In this document: piece by piece, positions 1 to 6,696 of the stretch
Layout: the number at the start of each line of letters is the position of its first letter
Position numbering within the stretch: the stretch's first letter is position 1
Assembly: GCA_018714965.1 (NCBI GenBank)
Contig: DVML01000020.1
Location: forward strand, 1-43,512
Direction of reading: 5' to 3'
DNA length: 43,512 nt
DNA from: Fimihabitans intestinipullorum
Lineage (GTDB): Bacteria > Bacillota_I > Bacilli_A > RF39 > UBA660
Notes under the pieces: generated by a model
The model's database searches: none
What the model saw: the letters and a program-made list of their open reading frames with translations, nothing else
What the model was told of the DNA's origin: nothing
Translations under genes and position numbers: made by a program

Positions 1-248
1 TAAAGTTATTAATACCTTTTTTATCTCTATTAATCGCAGGTATTCTACTCGGTAAAAAAAGTAAATCAAAGGGATGGTTAGAAGGTCTAAAGCTAAGTCT
101 AGGATTTATCATCATATTTACGCTCATCCAATTATTCTTCTTAGAGGATCCGTTCCGTCTTACGAATATTTTGTATGATGCTATTTTAATGATGATTACA
201 ATATTCGGTAGTATGCTCGGAATCAATATGAGAGCAAATCAAAAATAA
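1..248 (+). CDS. TIGR04086-like membrane protein, C-terminal part
   Basis: An open frame enters from the left edge and ends at TAA 246-248, giving about 81 residues. It shows two to three hydrophobic helices separated by a short lysine-rich loop (GKKSKSKGWLEG) and ends in MRANQK. The KSKGWLEGLK loop followed by a helix and a polar ...FLEDPFRL... stretch is typical of the small four-helix TIGR04086/YrzE family, whose function is unknown. The start lies outside the window. Family assignment is from memory of the pattern and is moderately secure. Confidence 0.6.
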   Translation, partial: KLLIPFLSLLIAGILLGKKSKSKGWLEGLKLSLGFIIIFTLIQLFFLEDPFRLTNILYDAILMMITIFGSMLGINMRANQK

Positions 249-282
249 AACATAGATACCAAAACAATGGTATCTATGTTTT
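247..282. terminator. bidirectional terminator between membrane protein gene and toxN remnant
   Basis: A 14-bp perfect inverted repeat (AAAACATAGATACC / GGTATCTATGTTTT) with an 8-nt loop starts inside the stop codon of the left gene. T-rich sequence on both strands lets it end both converging transcripts. Confidence 0.8.
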
Positions 283-477
283 GATTCTATTATATTCGAT
301 ACATTTTTCCTCCAACAATGTAAAATTACAGCATCTTTTAGCAATACCGTGATTTAATGTCCCATTAACGTATTTATTATATAACTTTTTAGATCTACCA
401 TATAATTTATCATCATTAAACTGTCTTAAATAATCACAATAATTATAATCCAATCTTACCAATATAAAATTCTTCAT
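274..477 (-). pseudogene. ToxN/AbiQ-like type III toxin with large internal deletion
   Basis: The reading frame is 67 codons, starting at ATG 475-477 behind a good ribosome site (AAGGTGAT, 6 nt away). An in-frame ATG 18 nt further upstream has no such site. ToxN/AbiQ endoribonucleases are about 170 residues. Residues 1-24 (MKNFILVRLDYNYCDYLRQF...) match the usual N-terminus. Residues from about 26 to the end (RSKKLYNK..., then CCNFTLLEEKCIEY) match the usual C-terminus. About 100 middle residues appear to be missing, with the frame kept. It lies just downstream of a repeat RNA and terminator on the same strand, the normal type III layout. It could be a dead remnant or a shortened protein still made; toxicity seems unlikely. 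Family match is by recall, not by search. Confidence 0.75.
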
Positions 478-509
478 AAAATCACCTTCGAACATATTGC
501 ATTCTAATT

Positions 510-542
510 AAAAAAATAGGACTAGAGTTTGCTCTCTAGTCC
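510..542 (-). terminator. intrinsic terminator between antitoxin repeats and toxin
   Basis: On the minus strand a 9-bp stem (GGACTAGAG / CTCTAGTCC) with a 6-nt loop is followed by TATTTTTTT. In type III systems a leaky terminator in exactly this place sets the excess of antitoxin RNA over toxin mRNA. Confidence 0.85.
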
Positions 543-549
543 CTTTTTT

Positions 550-652
550 AAGTTCACTGTTATGGCCGGAATCGCCGCTTTTTTAAGTTCCTGTCAAAGC
601 CGGAATCGCTTCTTTTCAATTTCCTCTCATAGTGGGAATCACTAGCTTTTTT
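550..652 (-). repeat. three tandem 32-36-nt antitoxin (ToxI-like) repeats
   Basis: Three degenerate direct repeats at 550-584, 585-616 and 617-652, read on the minus strand. Each begins with an A-run and contains GATTCC about 12 nt in and a GAA(A/C)TT-type end. Units nearest the toxin share CGATTCCGGC. The repeat length fits ToxI, whose units fold into RNA pseudoknots that bind ToxN, better than the longer CptI repeats. No unique spacers separate the units, so this is not CRISPR. Confidence 0.8.
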
Positions 653-713
653 TGCAACAAGTTGCGTTATTATTATATGCAACAGTATACAGCATAATCA
701 CTTATGCACTAAT

Positions 714-742
714 AATATAGCAAAATATCACACGCTTGTCCA
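714..742 (-). promoter_or_regulatory. sigma-A-type promoter of the toxIN locus
   Basis: Minus strand: TGGACA (737-742), 17-nt spacer, TATATT (714-719). It faces the antitoxin repeats, and nothing else lies between. Confidence 0.65.
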
Positions 743-881
743 GTTGTCAGGAAAAAAGGGATAAATTTATATAATTGATGAATAAAACAATCTTCCTAAT
801 GTTATCAAAAGATCACTTCTTCAATACCTCTCTATAAATATGATATAAGCTATAATCCAAAATTCCTTCTATTTTTTATAA

Positions 882-926
882 AAATAAAAACATAGACTCT
901 AAATAAAAGCATCTATGTTTTTATTT
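882..926 (-). terminator. terminator of the Nudix gene
   Basis: A 15-bp inverted repeat (AAATAAAAACATAGA / TCTATGTTTTTATTT) with a 15-nt loop lies 30 nt past the Nudix stop. Its ACATAGA core is also found in the terminator at 247-282 on the other side of the toxin locus. Apart from this hairpin and the antitoxin features I see no gene between 543 and 955. Confidence 0.75.
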
Positions 927-955
927 GAATTTTTATATTACTTGGACTTTATATA

Positions 956-1456
956 TTATTTTTCATACTTACAATCATTTATAACTTCATATTGCAATGA
1001 ATCTTCTTGTAGTAATCGTTTTGCTATAGATGGTAAGATAGAAGCTTTTTTTGCCTCGTCATAACTAAGCCAATGTAGAGTCGTACCATCTTTGTCTTGC
1101 ATTGTAAAAACTGTATCTTTGATAATGTTTGATTCCTCTGAAATATTTACCTTATAGATAAATAACAATGTTTGAACCTTATGAATAACTCCGTCTGCAT
1201 CTTTATAATCAAAAAAATTTTCGGCAATCTCTGCAACGTGATAGTCATCATTCGTAATATCATGGCCGACTTCTTCTAAAACTTCTCTAATTAAAGCCTC
1301 TTTTGTCGTCTCCATGAAACGAACTCTTCCTCCTACCAACGTATAATTCGTATCATTCGGCATTTTCTGAAATAAGTATTTCGAATTCGATTCAATTACT
1401 GCTGCCACCCTATAGTTAAATAAATCATTTCCATCTTTAAATTTAATATCTTTCAT
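956..1456 (-). CDS. Nudix hydrolase
   Basis: A 166-residue protein with a complete Nudix box near residues 43-65 (GRVRFMETTKEALIREVLEEVG), including the REVLEEVG metal-binding helix. Nudix enzymes cleave a diphosphate linked to another moiety; the substrate cannot be read from the sequence. The N-terminal VAAVIESNSKYLFQK strand and the later W-L-S-Y-DEA segment are ordinary for the fold. Its start is 48 nt after the murF stop with no terminator between, so it may be the last gene of that operon. A ribosome site (AAGGAAAGAGAG) precedes the ATG. It is one of three Nudix genes in the window. Confidence 0.9.
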   Translation of the reverse strand: MKDIKFKDGNDLFNYRVAAVIESNSKYLFQKMPNDTNYTLVGGRVRFMETTKEALIREVLEEVGHDITNDDYHVAEIAENFFDYKDADGVIHKVQTLLFIYKVNISEESNIIKDTVFTMQDKDGTTLHWLSYDEAKKASILPSIAKRLLQEDSLQYEVINDCKYEK

Positions 1457-1504
1457 AAACTCTCTTTCCTTACTACTTCATTGTATCTTTATTTGCAAAT
1501 TGTG

Positions 1505-2875
1505 TCAATTATTTTCATTTGAATTCGATAACTTCCACTCATTTTTTATCTTTTCAGCAACAAAATCCAAATGCATCTTGCGTGATCCTTTCACCAAAAT
1601 AAAAGTATCTTCTAATTTCGCATAATCTAATGTTTTCACTAACTCTTCAACCGTATCAAAACGCGCGCATTTCTTTAACAGTTTTGGAAATTGCTTTGTT
1701 TCTTCTCCGACACAAAGGACTTCTAAATTGTGACATTTCCTTAATTTCTTCGCGATTTCTCGATGAATCTTTTTTCCAAACGTTCCTACTTCCAAAACAT
1801 CTCCAAATATAAACAGTTTCTTTCCATGATAAAGATTCATATAATCAATGTCAGCGAGTACAGAATCTAAACTAGCATTATATGTATCGTCGATTAGAAT
1901 GTTATTTCCTTTCAAAGAAATCTTTTCTAATCTTTTTTCAAAACACGGCATCTCTCTCACTGCTTTCTGGATCAGTTCGATAGGGACATCACATAAAATA
2001 CCCATTTCAATAGCTAAAAGTAAGTTTGTAAGTAGATGTTTACCACCATAGGGATAAAAGAAGTGGTATTTTTTATGATCTTCTAAAAGCTGAAATGATA
2101 AAGTGTCTAAAGTCGCATCAATGTCGCTTACTTTTGTCATCGCATTCCTATGGGTACCACAAAAACCTACTTGATAAGTTTTCGTATCTCTTAACTTACT
2201 CAGTCTTTTATCATCACCATTCACTAATAATATTCCATCATTTAATCCATCTGTAATTTCCATCTTCGCTTGCATAATACGTTCCATGGAACCTAAGAAT
2301 CCAATATGAGCACTTCCTATTTTTGTAATCATTGCTACATGAGGTTCACACATACGTGAAAGTCTCGAAATTTCTCCCTCATGATTCATACCCAACTCAA
2401 GAACACAAATTTCATCCGTTTCTTTTAATGATAGCAAAGTAAGAGGGATACCAATATGATTGTTATAATTTCCTGGGGACTTTGCCACACGATACTTTTG
2501 ACTCAAAATGTGAGCGACCATCTCTTTTGTCGTCGTTTTTCCAACACTACCAGTGATCGCAATCAAAAGTCCGTGAAAATGAGTGTTTTTATGGTGTTTC
2601 GCAAGTGCGAAAAGAGCTTCTGTCGTATCAGATACCAGTATGACTGGTACTGAAATATCTTCTATCTCCTGCGATACGATGATAACACCTGCTTTCTTTT
2701 TCTCAGCTTCTTTCGCGTAGATATGTCCATCTTGCGTCTTTCCTATGATAGCAATAAATATATCTCCCGCACTCATCGTACGCGTATCAATAGAGACATG
2801 CTCCTGTATCTCTTTTTCATCACTTCCTGAAAGTATCTTCCCCTTCACAATATGCGCTATTTGTTTTAGTTTCAT
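1505..2875 (-). CDS. murF: UDP-N-acetylmuramoyl-tripeptide--D-alanyl-D-alanine ligase
   Basis: This 456-residue enzyme adds D-Ala-D-Ala to UDP-MurNAc-tripeptide, the last cytoplasmic step of the peptidoglycan precursor. The N-terminal substrate domain contains SIDTR at 28-32. The ATP loop TGSVGKTT is at 108-115, followed by NYNNHIGIPL and ELGMNHEGEIS. A C-terminal ligase domain contains DDTYNAS and LVKGSRKMHLD. These are full MurF signatures and the length is normal. The start is set by GGAGG seven bases before ATG 2873-2875. This places the start 56 nt inside the 3' end of the preceding peptidase C26 gene, so the two are probably translationally linked. Confidence 0.95.
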   Translation of the reverse strand: MKLKQIAHIVKGKILSGSDEKEIQEHVSIDTRTMSAGDIFIAIIGKTQDGHIYAKEAEKKKAGVIIVSQEIEDISVPVILVSDTTEALFALAKHHKNTHFHGLLIAITGSVGKTTTKEMVAHILSQKYRVAKSPGNYNNHIGIPLTLLSLKETDEICVLELGMNHEGEISRLSRMCEPHVAMITKIGSAHIGFLGSMERIMQAKMEITDGLNDGILLVNGDDKRLSKLRDTKTYQVGFCGTHRNAMTKVSDIDATLDTLSFQLLEDHKKYHFFYPYGGKHLLTNLLLAIEMGILCDVPIELIQKAVREMPCFEKRLEKISLKGNNILIDDTYNASLDSVLADIDYMNLYHGKKLFIFGDVLEVGTFGKKIHREIAKKLRKCHNLEVLCVGEETKQFPKLLKKCARFDTVEELVKTLDYAKLEDTFILVKGSRKMHLDFVAEKIKNEWKLSNSNENN

Positions 2876-3521
2876 TTTGGCCTCCTATCACTTGAAAAAA
2901 TGCATCAAACAATTTCTTACTTACTTTATCATATGCAATCATAGACTCTGGATGCCACTGTACTCCAATATAAAATTTTTTATGTACATCTTCGATGGCT
3001 TCAATTATTCCATCTTTACTATAAGAGCTAACAAAAAGATCTGTATCTAAAACATAATCATGATGACGAGAGTTCACCGGAATTTTCACTTCCTCTACAA
3101 TTTCAAACAATTTTGTCCCTGGTTGAATCCAATTTTCATGCGCATGCTTCGCATCTTTTTGATCATAATGATTTTTTATCTTCTCATCGTCCATTCGATC
3201 AAGCTTGCCACCCGCCATCGTCTGCATTCCTAAACAAATTCCCAACGTCGGGATATCATGTTCGTATAAATAAGAGCAAACATATCGATCATATCCATAG
3301 ATTTCCGATCCACCTTGTAATATAACGCCACTACATTCTTTTAATTGCTCTTTTAATATATTACAATCTTCTTCATTCAATTCGTCATTTAAATGTATTG
3401 GATATATGAGATATGGTAAATAACCATACTCCATGATCACTTGTTTTATCTCTCCATTGATACACCAATACAATCTTTCATCGTGTTTTTCCGGACGCGC
3501 CAATACCCCTATTTTTTTCAC
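2820..3521 (-). CDS. gamma-glutamyl-gamma-aminobutyrate hydrolase family (peptidase C26)
   Basis: A 233-residue class I glutamine-amidotransferase-like protein. The nucleophile elbow GICLGMQ puts the catalytic Cys at 96, and GVQWHPES gives His190 and Glu192, so the triad is complete. The ILQGGSEIYG segment near 68-77 fits the PuuD-type C26 hydrolases that cut gamma-glutamyl bonds. It starts with GTG at 3519-3521, eight bases after AGGAGG. Its last 56 nt overlap the start of murF. A link to wall or glutamyl-peptide turnover is inferred from that overlap only. Confidence 0.85.
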   Translation of the reverse strand: MKKIGVLARPEKHDERLYWCINGEIKQVIMEYGYLPYLIYPIHLNDELNEEDCNILKEQLKECSGVILQGGSEIYGYDRYVCSYLYEHDIPTLGICLGMQTMAGGKLDRMDDEKIKNHYDQKDAKHAHENWIQPGTKLFEIVEEVKIPVNSRHHDYVLDTDLFVSSYSKDGIIEAIEDVHKKFYIGVQWHPESMIAYDKVSKKLFDAFFQVIGGQNETKTNSAYCEGEDTFRK

Positions 3522-3535
3522 TTTTTATTCCTCCT

Positions 3536-3578
3536 AAAATAAAAAGCAATGCTAGTCCATGTACTTAGTCATTGCTTT
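3536..3578 (-). terminator. terminator of yneF
   Basis: A 9-bp stem AAAGCAATG / CATTGCTTT closes on the minus strand with TTATTTT. Its upstream arm lies inside the last codons of yneF. The arms are separated by an 18-nt loop. Confidence 0.7.
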
Positions 3579-3770
3579 CATTGTTTGTTTTACTTGTTTT
3601 TGACTTGGAGTTCTCCCCATCTGCGACATCATCGCACGAATCATTTGTTCATTAATAGGTGGATTCTTCTTCATATATTTCTTCATATAATTACGAGCAA
3701 TAAAGAACCCTGCGATTGCTCCTACGATAAAACCACCTAAAATTTGTAATAAATCTATCACAAATGCCAT
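3552..3770 (-). CDS. yneF: YneF (UPF0154) small membrane protein
   Basis: A 72-residue protein: one N-terminal transmembrane helix (residues about 4-26), then a basic YMKKYMKKNPPINEQMIRAMM segment, the GRTPSQKQVKQTMKAM motif, and a short tail. This is the whole UPF0154 signature. Molecular function is unknown. In Bacillus subtilis yneF also sits downstream of tkt and sirA, so the neighbourhood supports the call. ATG follows AAGGAGG. Confidence 0.92.
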   Translation of the reverse strand: MAFVIDLLQILGGFIVGAIAGFFIARNYMKKYMKKNPPINEQMIRAMMSQMGRTPSQKQVKQTMKAMTKYMD

Positions 3771-3800
3771 TTTTCATTCCTCCTTATATACTACATTTTA

Positions 3801-4247
3801 CTAGATATTCCCTATCTTTTCAACTCCTATTTTATTATATGAGGTCTTTCGGATTTCATGATAGTGTTTTGAAAGCCAAAAATAATCTTGATTATAAAAA
3901 TCGCAAACAAATAAATCTCGACTATAATAATAGAACGTACGAAAAATGGCCGGAAAGTTTGAATTTGTTCGTACAATACAACAAGATGACTGTATTTGGA
4001 CTAAGTTTCCTTCCGGAAAATGAAAAACGCCATTTTGTGGTTGTAATTGAAATTTACCAGAAAGATAAAAATTTAAAATCTCTTGATCAAAATGATTACA
4101 AACCTGATCGTAAAAAGAAATTCCATAACGTCCATAATGTTTTGGCATTAAAAATAAATGATGGAGAAGTTGATATAAATCTTTTGGCTTTTCCTTATAA
4201 TATGTAGTACATTCTCTTTTGATATGAAAAATATAGTAAGTTCGCAT
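3801..4247 (-). CDS. sirA: SirA-like sporulation inhibitor of DNA replication
   Basis: A 148-residue protein, the same length as B. subtilis SirA (YneE), which binds DnaA domain I and blocks replication restart when cells commit to sporulation. I chose ATG 4245-4247 because it has AGGTGAT seven bases upstream. A frame opening 111 nt earlier has no ribosome site, and its extra part overlaps the tkt terminator. The N-terminus (MRTYYIFHIKRECTTYYKEK) follows the SirA pattern of an aromatic start, then a FANHYFG-like turn. The DQEILNFYLS region and the C-terminal aromatic DFYNQDYFWL segment also align by eye. The tkt-sirA-yneF order repeats that of Bacillus. Sequence identity is low, so the call rests partly on context. 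Confidence 0.72.
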   Translation of the reverse strand: MRTYYIFHIKRECTTYYKEKPKDLYQLLHHLFLMPKHYGRYGISFYDQVCNHFDQEILNFYLSGKFQLQPQNGVFHFPEGNLVQIQSSCCIVRTNSNFPAIFRTFYYYSRDLFVCDFYNQDYFWLSKHYHEIRKTSYNKIGVEKIGNI

Positions 4248-4296
4248 TCTATCACCTATTTTATTAAACCATAGGAGAAATAAATAATTTGTCAAA

Positions 4297-4340
4297 AAAA
4301 AAAGAGTTCGCTTAACGTAATAGTTTTCGAACTCTTCCAT
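4297..4340 (-). terminator. terminator of tkt
   Basis: AAGAGTTCG / CGAACTCTT stem with a ten-base T run on the minus strand. The upstream arm is within the last tkt codons. It separates tkt transcription from sirA, which has its own ribosome site just downstream. Confidence 0.85.
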
Positions 4341-6297
4341 AAATCGTTTCTTCATCAAATCCTTTTTCTTTTAAAACATCTTGTGGTGAACCACTCGCAC
4401 CAAATTCATTTACAGTGATCAAATATTTTTCGTTATAGACAAACTGATGCCATCCAAACGATGAACCTGCCTCGATCACTACTTTTTTATATCCAATTGG
4501 TAATACTTCCTCTTGATATTCTTTATCTTGTCGCAAGAAAAGTTCGCGACTCGGCATACTTACAACACGACAGTCGATCTTCTCTTGTGCGAGACGTTCT
4601 GCAATTTTCATGGCCGTATGAACTTCCGTTCCTGTCGCTATGATAATTCCGTTTAACTTGTCTGTTTCTTTTCTTATCACATAAGCGCCTCTTGCCACAT
4701 TTGACGCATTCGTCGTTGAAAGAACAGGCACTGACGTCTTTGAAATCACCAAAGAAACAGGCATATTTTGATTTAATATATAGTTCCATGCACCGACAAT
4801 TTCTCTTGCATCCGCTGGTCGGAATACTGTCATATTCGGTATAGAACGTAACATCGCAAGCTGTTCTATTGGTTGATGTGTAGGTCCATCACTACCGATC
4901 TCAATAGAATCATGCGTAAATATATAAGTAACAGGAAGTTTCATTAAAGCAGACATTCTCATTGCTGGTTTTAAATAATCCGCAAATGTCAAGAAAGTAG
5001 AACCAAAAGGTCTAAAATTAGAAAGCGCAAGCCCATTTAAAATAGCTGCCATACCGTGTTCGCGAACTCCAAACCAGATATTTCTTCCATTATAATCCTT
5101 CTTACTAATATCTTTTTGCCCTAACAAATAGGCATTCGTCGATGAAGCAAGGTCCGCACTTCCACCGATAAAATTAGGAACCAATTTTGCAATGTCTGTC
5201 ATGATCGTTTGATTTGTGTTGCGTAATGGTTCTGCTTCGATAGAACGAAAATCCCATTCGTATTTAAGTAAATCGACTGAAATTGGTTTTCCGAAAATAA
5301 AATTAAATTCATCATCTTTTTCTATCGCTTTATCAGCAGTGAACTCACGATACTCACTAGCCCACTCATCGTATTTTGCACGGCTATGTGCAACGATCAA
5401 TCTTTGAAACTCTGTTTGCAACGCACTAGAATAGCTAAACTCTTCGTTCGTTAAATTTAAACTTGCTTTCCATTGTGCGATATCTTCGTTGGATAATGGT
5501 TTTCCGTGAACTTTGTTTGTTCCCTCATCCAAAGATCCACGTCCAATTACAGTTCGAATTTCTATAAAAGATGGTTTCCCAGATTCTTTTGCTTTTTCAA
5601 TTGCTCGGCTAATTTCATGAACATCCTCTCCATCTTTTACAAATTCCGTATGCCATCCCATCGCATGGAATCGTTCTCTGGTATTCTCAGTAAAAGTATG
5701 TTCCGTTCCACCATCTAAGCTAACCTGATTAGAATCGTATAAGACGATTAAATTATCGAGATTGTGACTTCCTGCAAAAGAACAAGCTTCGTAACTGACT
5801 CCTTCCATCAAGTCTCCGTCGCCACATAAAACATATACTCTATGGTCCAACATTTTTCTTGTTTGTTTCTTCTTTGCAAGTGGATGCAACTGATAACGAG
5901 TCTCTAAAATCTTCCCTCCTAAAGCCATTCCAACAGCACTTGCAATTCCCTGTCCCAGTGGTCCAGTAGACATTTCAACTCCTGATGTCAACCCATACTC
6001 AGGATGACCTGGCGTTTTAGAATGAATCTTTCGAAAAGACTTTAAATCATCGATTGTAAGTGGATAACCTGCCATAAACATCGTCGCATAAAGAAGTGCA
6101 GATCCGTGCCCAGCACTCATCACAAAACGATCTCGATTGATCCATTGTGGATCATTTACGTTAATATTCAGATGATATGCAAACAGCGTGTATATAATAG
6201 GAGCCGCCCCAAGAACAATTCCAGGATGCCCACTTCCTGCTCGATGAATCATATCGATTCCTAACGACTTTATATTACTAATGATATCCTTGTCCAT
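4312..6297 (-). CDS. tkt: transketolase
   Basis: This 661-residue enzyme moves two-carbon units between sugar phosphates in the non-oxidative pentose phosphate pathway, using thiamine diphosphate and a divalent metal. Visible signatures are the N-terminal HRAGSGHPG, the diphosphate/metal motif GDGDLMEG near residues 158-165, the SLDGGTEHTF segment, and in the second half WFGVREHGM and FTHDSIEIGSDGPTHQP, the catalytic region. Length is normal. ATG 6295-6297 follows AAGGG. In Bacillus tkt lies close to lexA and yneA/yneB, and here lexA is also next door, across a small SOS gene. Confidence 0.97.
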   Translation of the reverse strand: MDKDIISNIKSLGIDMIHRAGSGHPGIVLGAAPIIYTLFAYHLNINVNDPQWINRDRFVMSAGHGSALLYATMFMAGYPLTIDDLKSFRKIHSKTPGHPEYGLTSGVEMSTGPLGQGIASAVGMALGGKILETRYQLHPLAKKKQTRKMLDHRVYVLCGDGDLMEGVSYEACSFAGSHNLDNLIVLYDSNQVSLDGGTEHTFTENTRERFHAMGWHTEFVKDGEDVHEISRAIEKAKESGKPSFIEIRTVIGRGSLDEGTNKVHGKPLSNEDIAQWKASLNLTNEEFSYSSALQTEFQRLIVAHSRAKYDEWASEYREFTADKAIEKDDEFNFIFGKPISVDLLKYEWDFRSIEAEPLRNTNQTIMTDIAKLVPNFIGGSADLASSTNAYLLGQKDISKKDYNGRNIWFGVREHGMAAILNGLALSNFRPFGSTFLTFADYLKPAMRMSALMKLPVTYIFTHDSIEIGSDGPTHQPIEQLAMLRSIPNMTVFRPADAREIVGAWNYILNQNMPVSLVISKTSVPVLSTTNASNVARGAYVIRKETDKLNGIIIATGTEVHTAMKIAERLAQEKIDCRVVSMPSRELFLRQDKEYQEEVLPIGYKKVVIEAGSSFGWHQFVYNEKYLITVNEFGASGSPQDVLKEKGFDEETIYGRVRKLLR

Positions 6298-6363
6298 ATG
6301 TCTACCCTTTCTATTTTTTTACTCTCTTTTTATTATAGCAAACTTCTAGACAAGAATAAAGTT

Positions 6364-6510
6364 TTATTTTAAATTCATAGCAATATAACTATCTTGCGCC
6401 TGTTTTGTCGTATCCTCCATCTTTCTTGTTTGTACTCCATTCATATAAGTGATTCCTAAGATAAAAGCGACAAACCCTACCATTATTTTACTCTTTAACA
6501 TTTCTTTCAT
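6364..6510 (-). CDS. SOS-controlled 48-residue membrane peptide divergent from lexA
   Basis: A 48-codon frame from ATG 6508-6510 to TAA 6364-6366, preceded by AGAGAGGTAGTG. It begins with a basic stretch (MKEMLKSK), then one hydrophobic helix at about residues 9-24, then a charged tail (TRKMEDTTKQAQDSY...) expected outside the cell. The promoter upstream has a LexA box exactly in its spacer, so DNA damage should switch it on. Position and topology resemble the SOS division inhibitors YneA (Bacillus) and SosA (Staphylococcus), but it is shorter and lacks a LysM domain. Its function as a division inhibitor is inference. No frame of this size is otherwise expected in the gap. Confidence 0.7.
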   Translation of the reverse strand: MKEMLKSKIMVGFVAFILGITYMNGVQTRKMEDTTKQAQDSYIAMNLK

Positions 6511-6536
6511 CTTCACTACCTCTCTTTCGTACTTTC

Positions 6537-6565
6537 ATCTTACTACGAACAGTTGTTCGTGTCAA
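6537..6565 (-). promoter_or_regulatory. promoter of the SOS peptide with LexA box in spacer
   Basis: Minus strand TTGACA (6560-6565), 17-nt spacer, TAAGAT (6537-6542). The spacer is almost filled by a perfect LexA box (6546-6559), so bound LexA would block RNA polymerase directly. Confidence 0.8.
6546..6559. promoter_or_regulatory. LexA (SOS) box 1
   Basis: CGAACAGTTGTTCG, a full match to the Gram-positive consensus CGAAC-N4-GTTCG. Confidence 0.9.
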
Positions 6566-6574
6566 TAGTTTTTG

Positions 6575-6588
6575 TGAACAATTGTTCG
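6575..6588. promoter_or_regulatory. LexA (SOS) box 2
   Basis: TGAACAATTGTTCG, one mismatch to CGAAC-N4-GTTCG. It lies 29 bp centre-to-centre from box 1, upstream of the peptide's -35. Confidence 0.85.
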
Positions 6589-6618
6589 TGTTTACGTTTT
6601 TTTGTATTTTTTAAAACA

Positions 6619-6632
6619 GGAACATCTGTTCA
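6619..6632. promoter_or_regulatory. LexA (SOS) box 3
   Basis: GGAACATCTGTTCA keeps the GAAC-N4-GTTC core with changed outer bases. It lies upstream of the lexA -35. Confidence 0.75.
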
Positions 6633-6634
6633 CG

Positions 6635-6648
6635 CAAACAATTGTTTG
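6635..6648. promoter_or_regulatory. LexA (SOS) box 4, overlapping lexA -35
   Basis: CAAACAATTGTTTG is a perfect palindrome with a weaker AAAC-N4-GTTT core. It overlaps the first bases of the lexA -35 hexamer, which suits LexA autorepression. Confidence 0.65.
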
Positions 6649-6674
6649 ACTTATACATTGAAATATGTTATATT
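6646..6674 (+). promoter_or_regulatory. lexA promoter
   Basis: TTGACT (6646-6651), 17-nt spacer, TATATT (6669-6674), 22 nt before the lexA start. AAAGGAGG provides the ribosome site. Confidence 0.8.
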
Positions 6675-6696
6675 GTAAATATAAAAGGAGGTTGCT

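Larger units (their letters stand above)
510..707 (-). ncRNA. ToxI-like antitoxin RNA transcript (inferred)
   Basis: Inferred span from a start just downstream of the promoter at 714-742, through the three repeats, to the terminator at 510-542. The 5' part holds two short inverted repeats (GCATAA/TTATGC near 692-707 and GTTGC/GCAAC near 661-683) that may fold or act as an operator. The exact 5' end is not visible, and a second -10-like TATAAT lies closer to the repeats. Confidence 0.6.

Noticed and set aside
550..652. Direct repeats as a possible CRISPR array
   Set aside because: Repeats are contiguous with no unique spacers of constant length, are degenerate, and are followed by a terminator and a ToxN-like frame.
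3764..4207. 147-codon plus-strand frame opposite sirA
   Set aside because: No ribosome site, no recognisable motif, and it is antisense to a gene in a conserved order with good start signals.
4248..4358. 37-residue N-terminal extension of SirA
   Set aside because: It lacks a ribosome site and overlaps the tkt terminator and tkt 3' end; the shorter form has the exact SirA length.
4523..4789. 88-codon minus frame inside tkt, and other frames inside murF, divIB, ftsA, SNF2 and the ABC permease
   Set aside because: They are shadows of conserved genes in other frames, with Arg/Ser/His-rich sequence and no ribosome sites.
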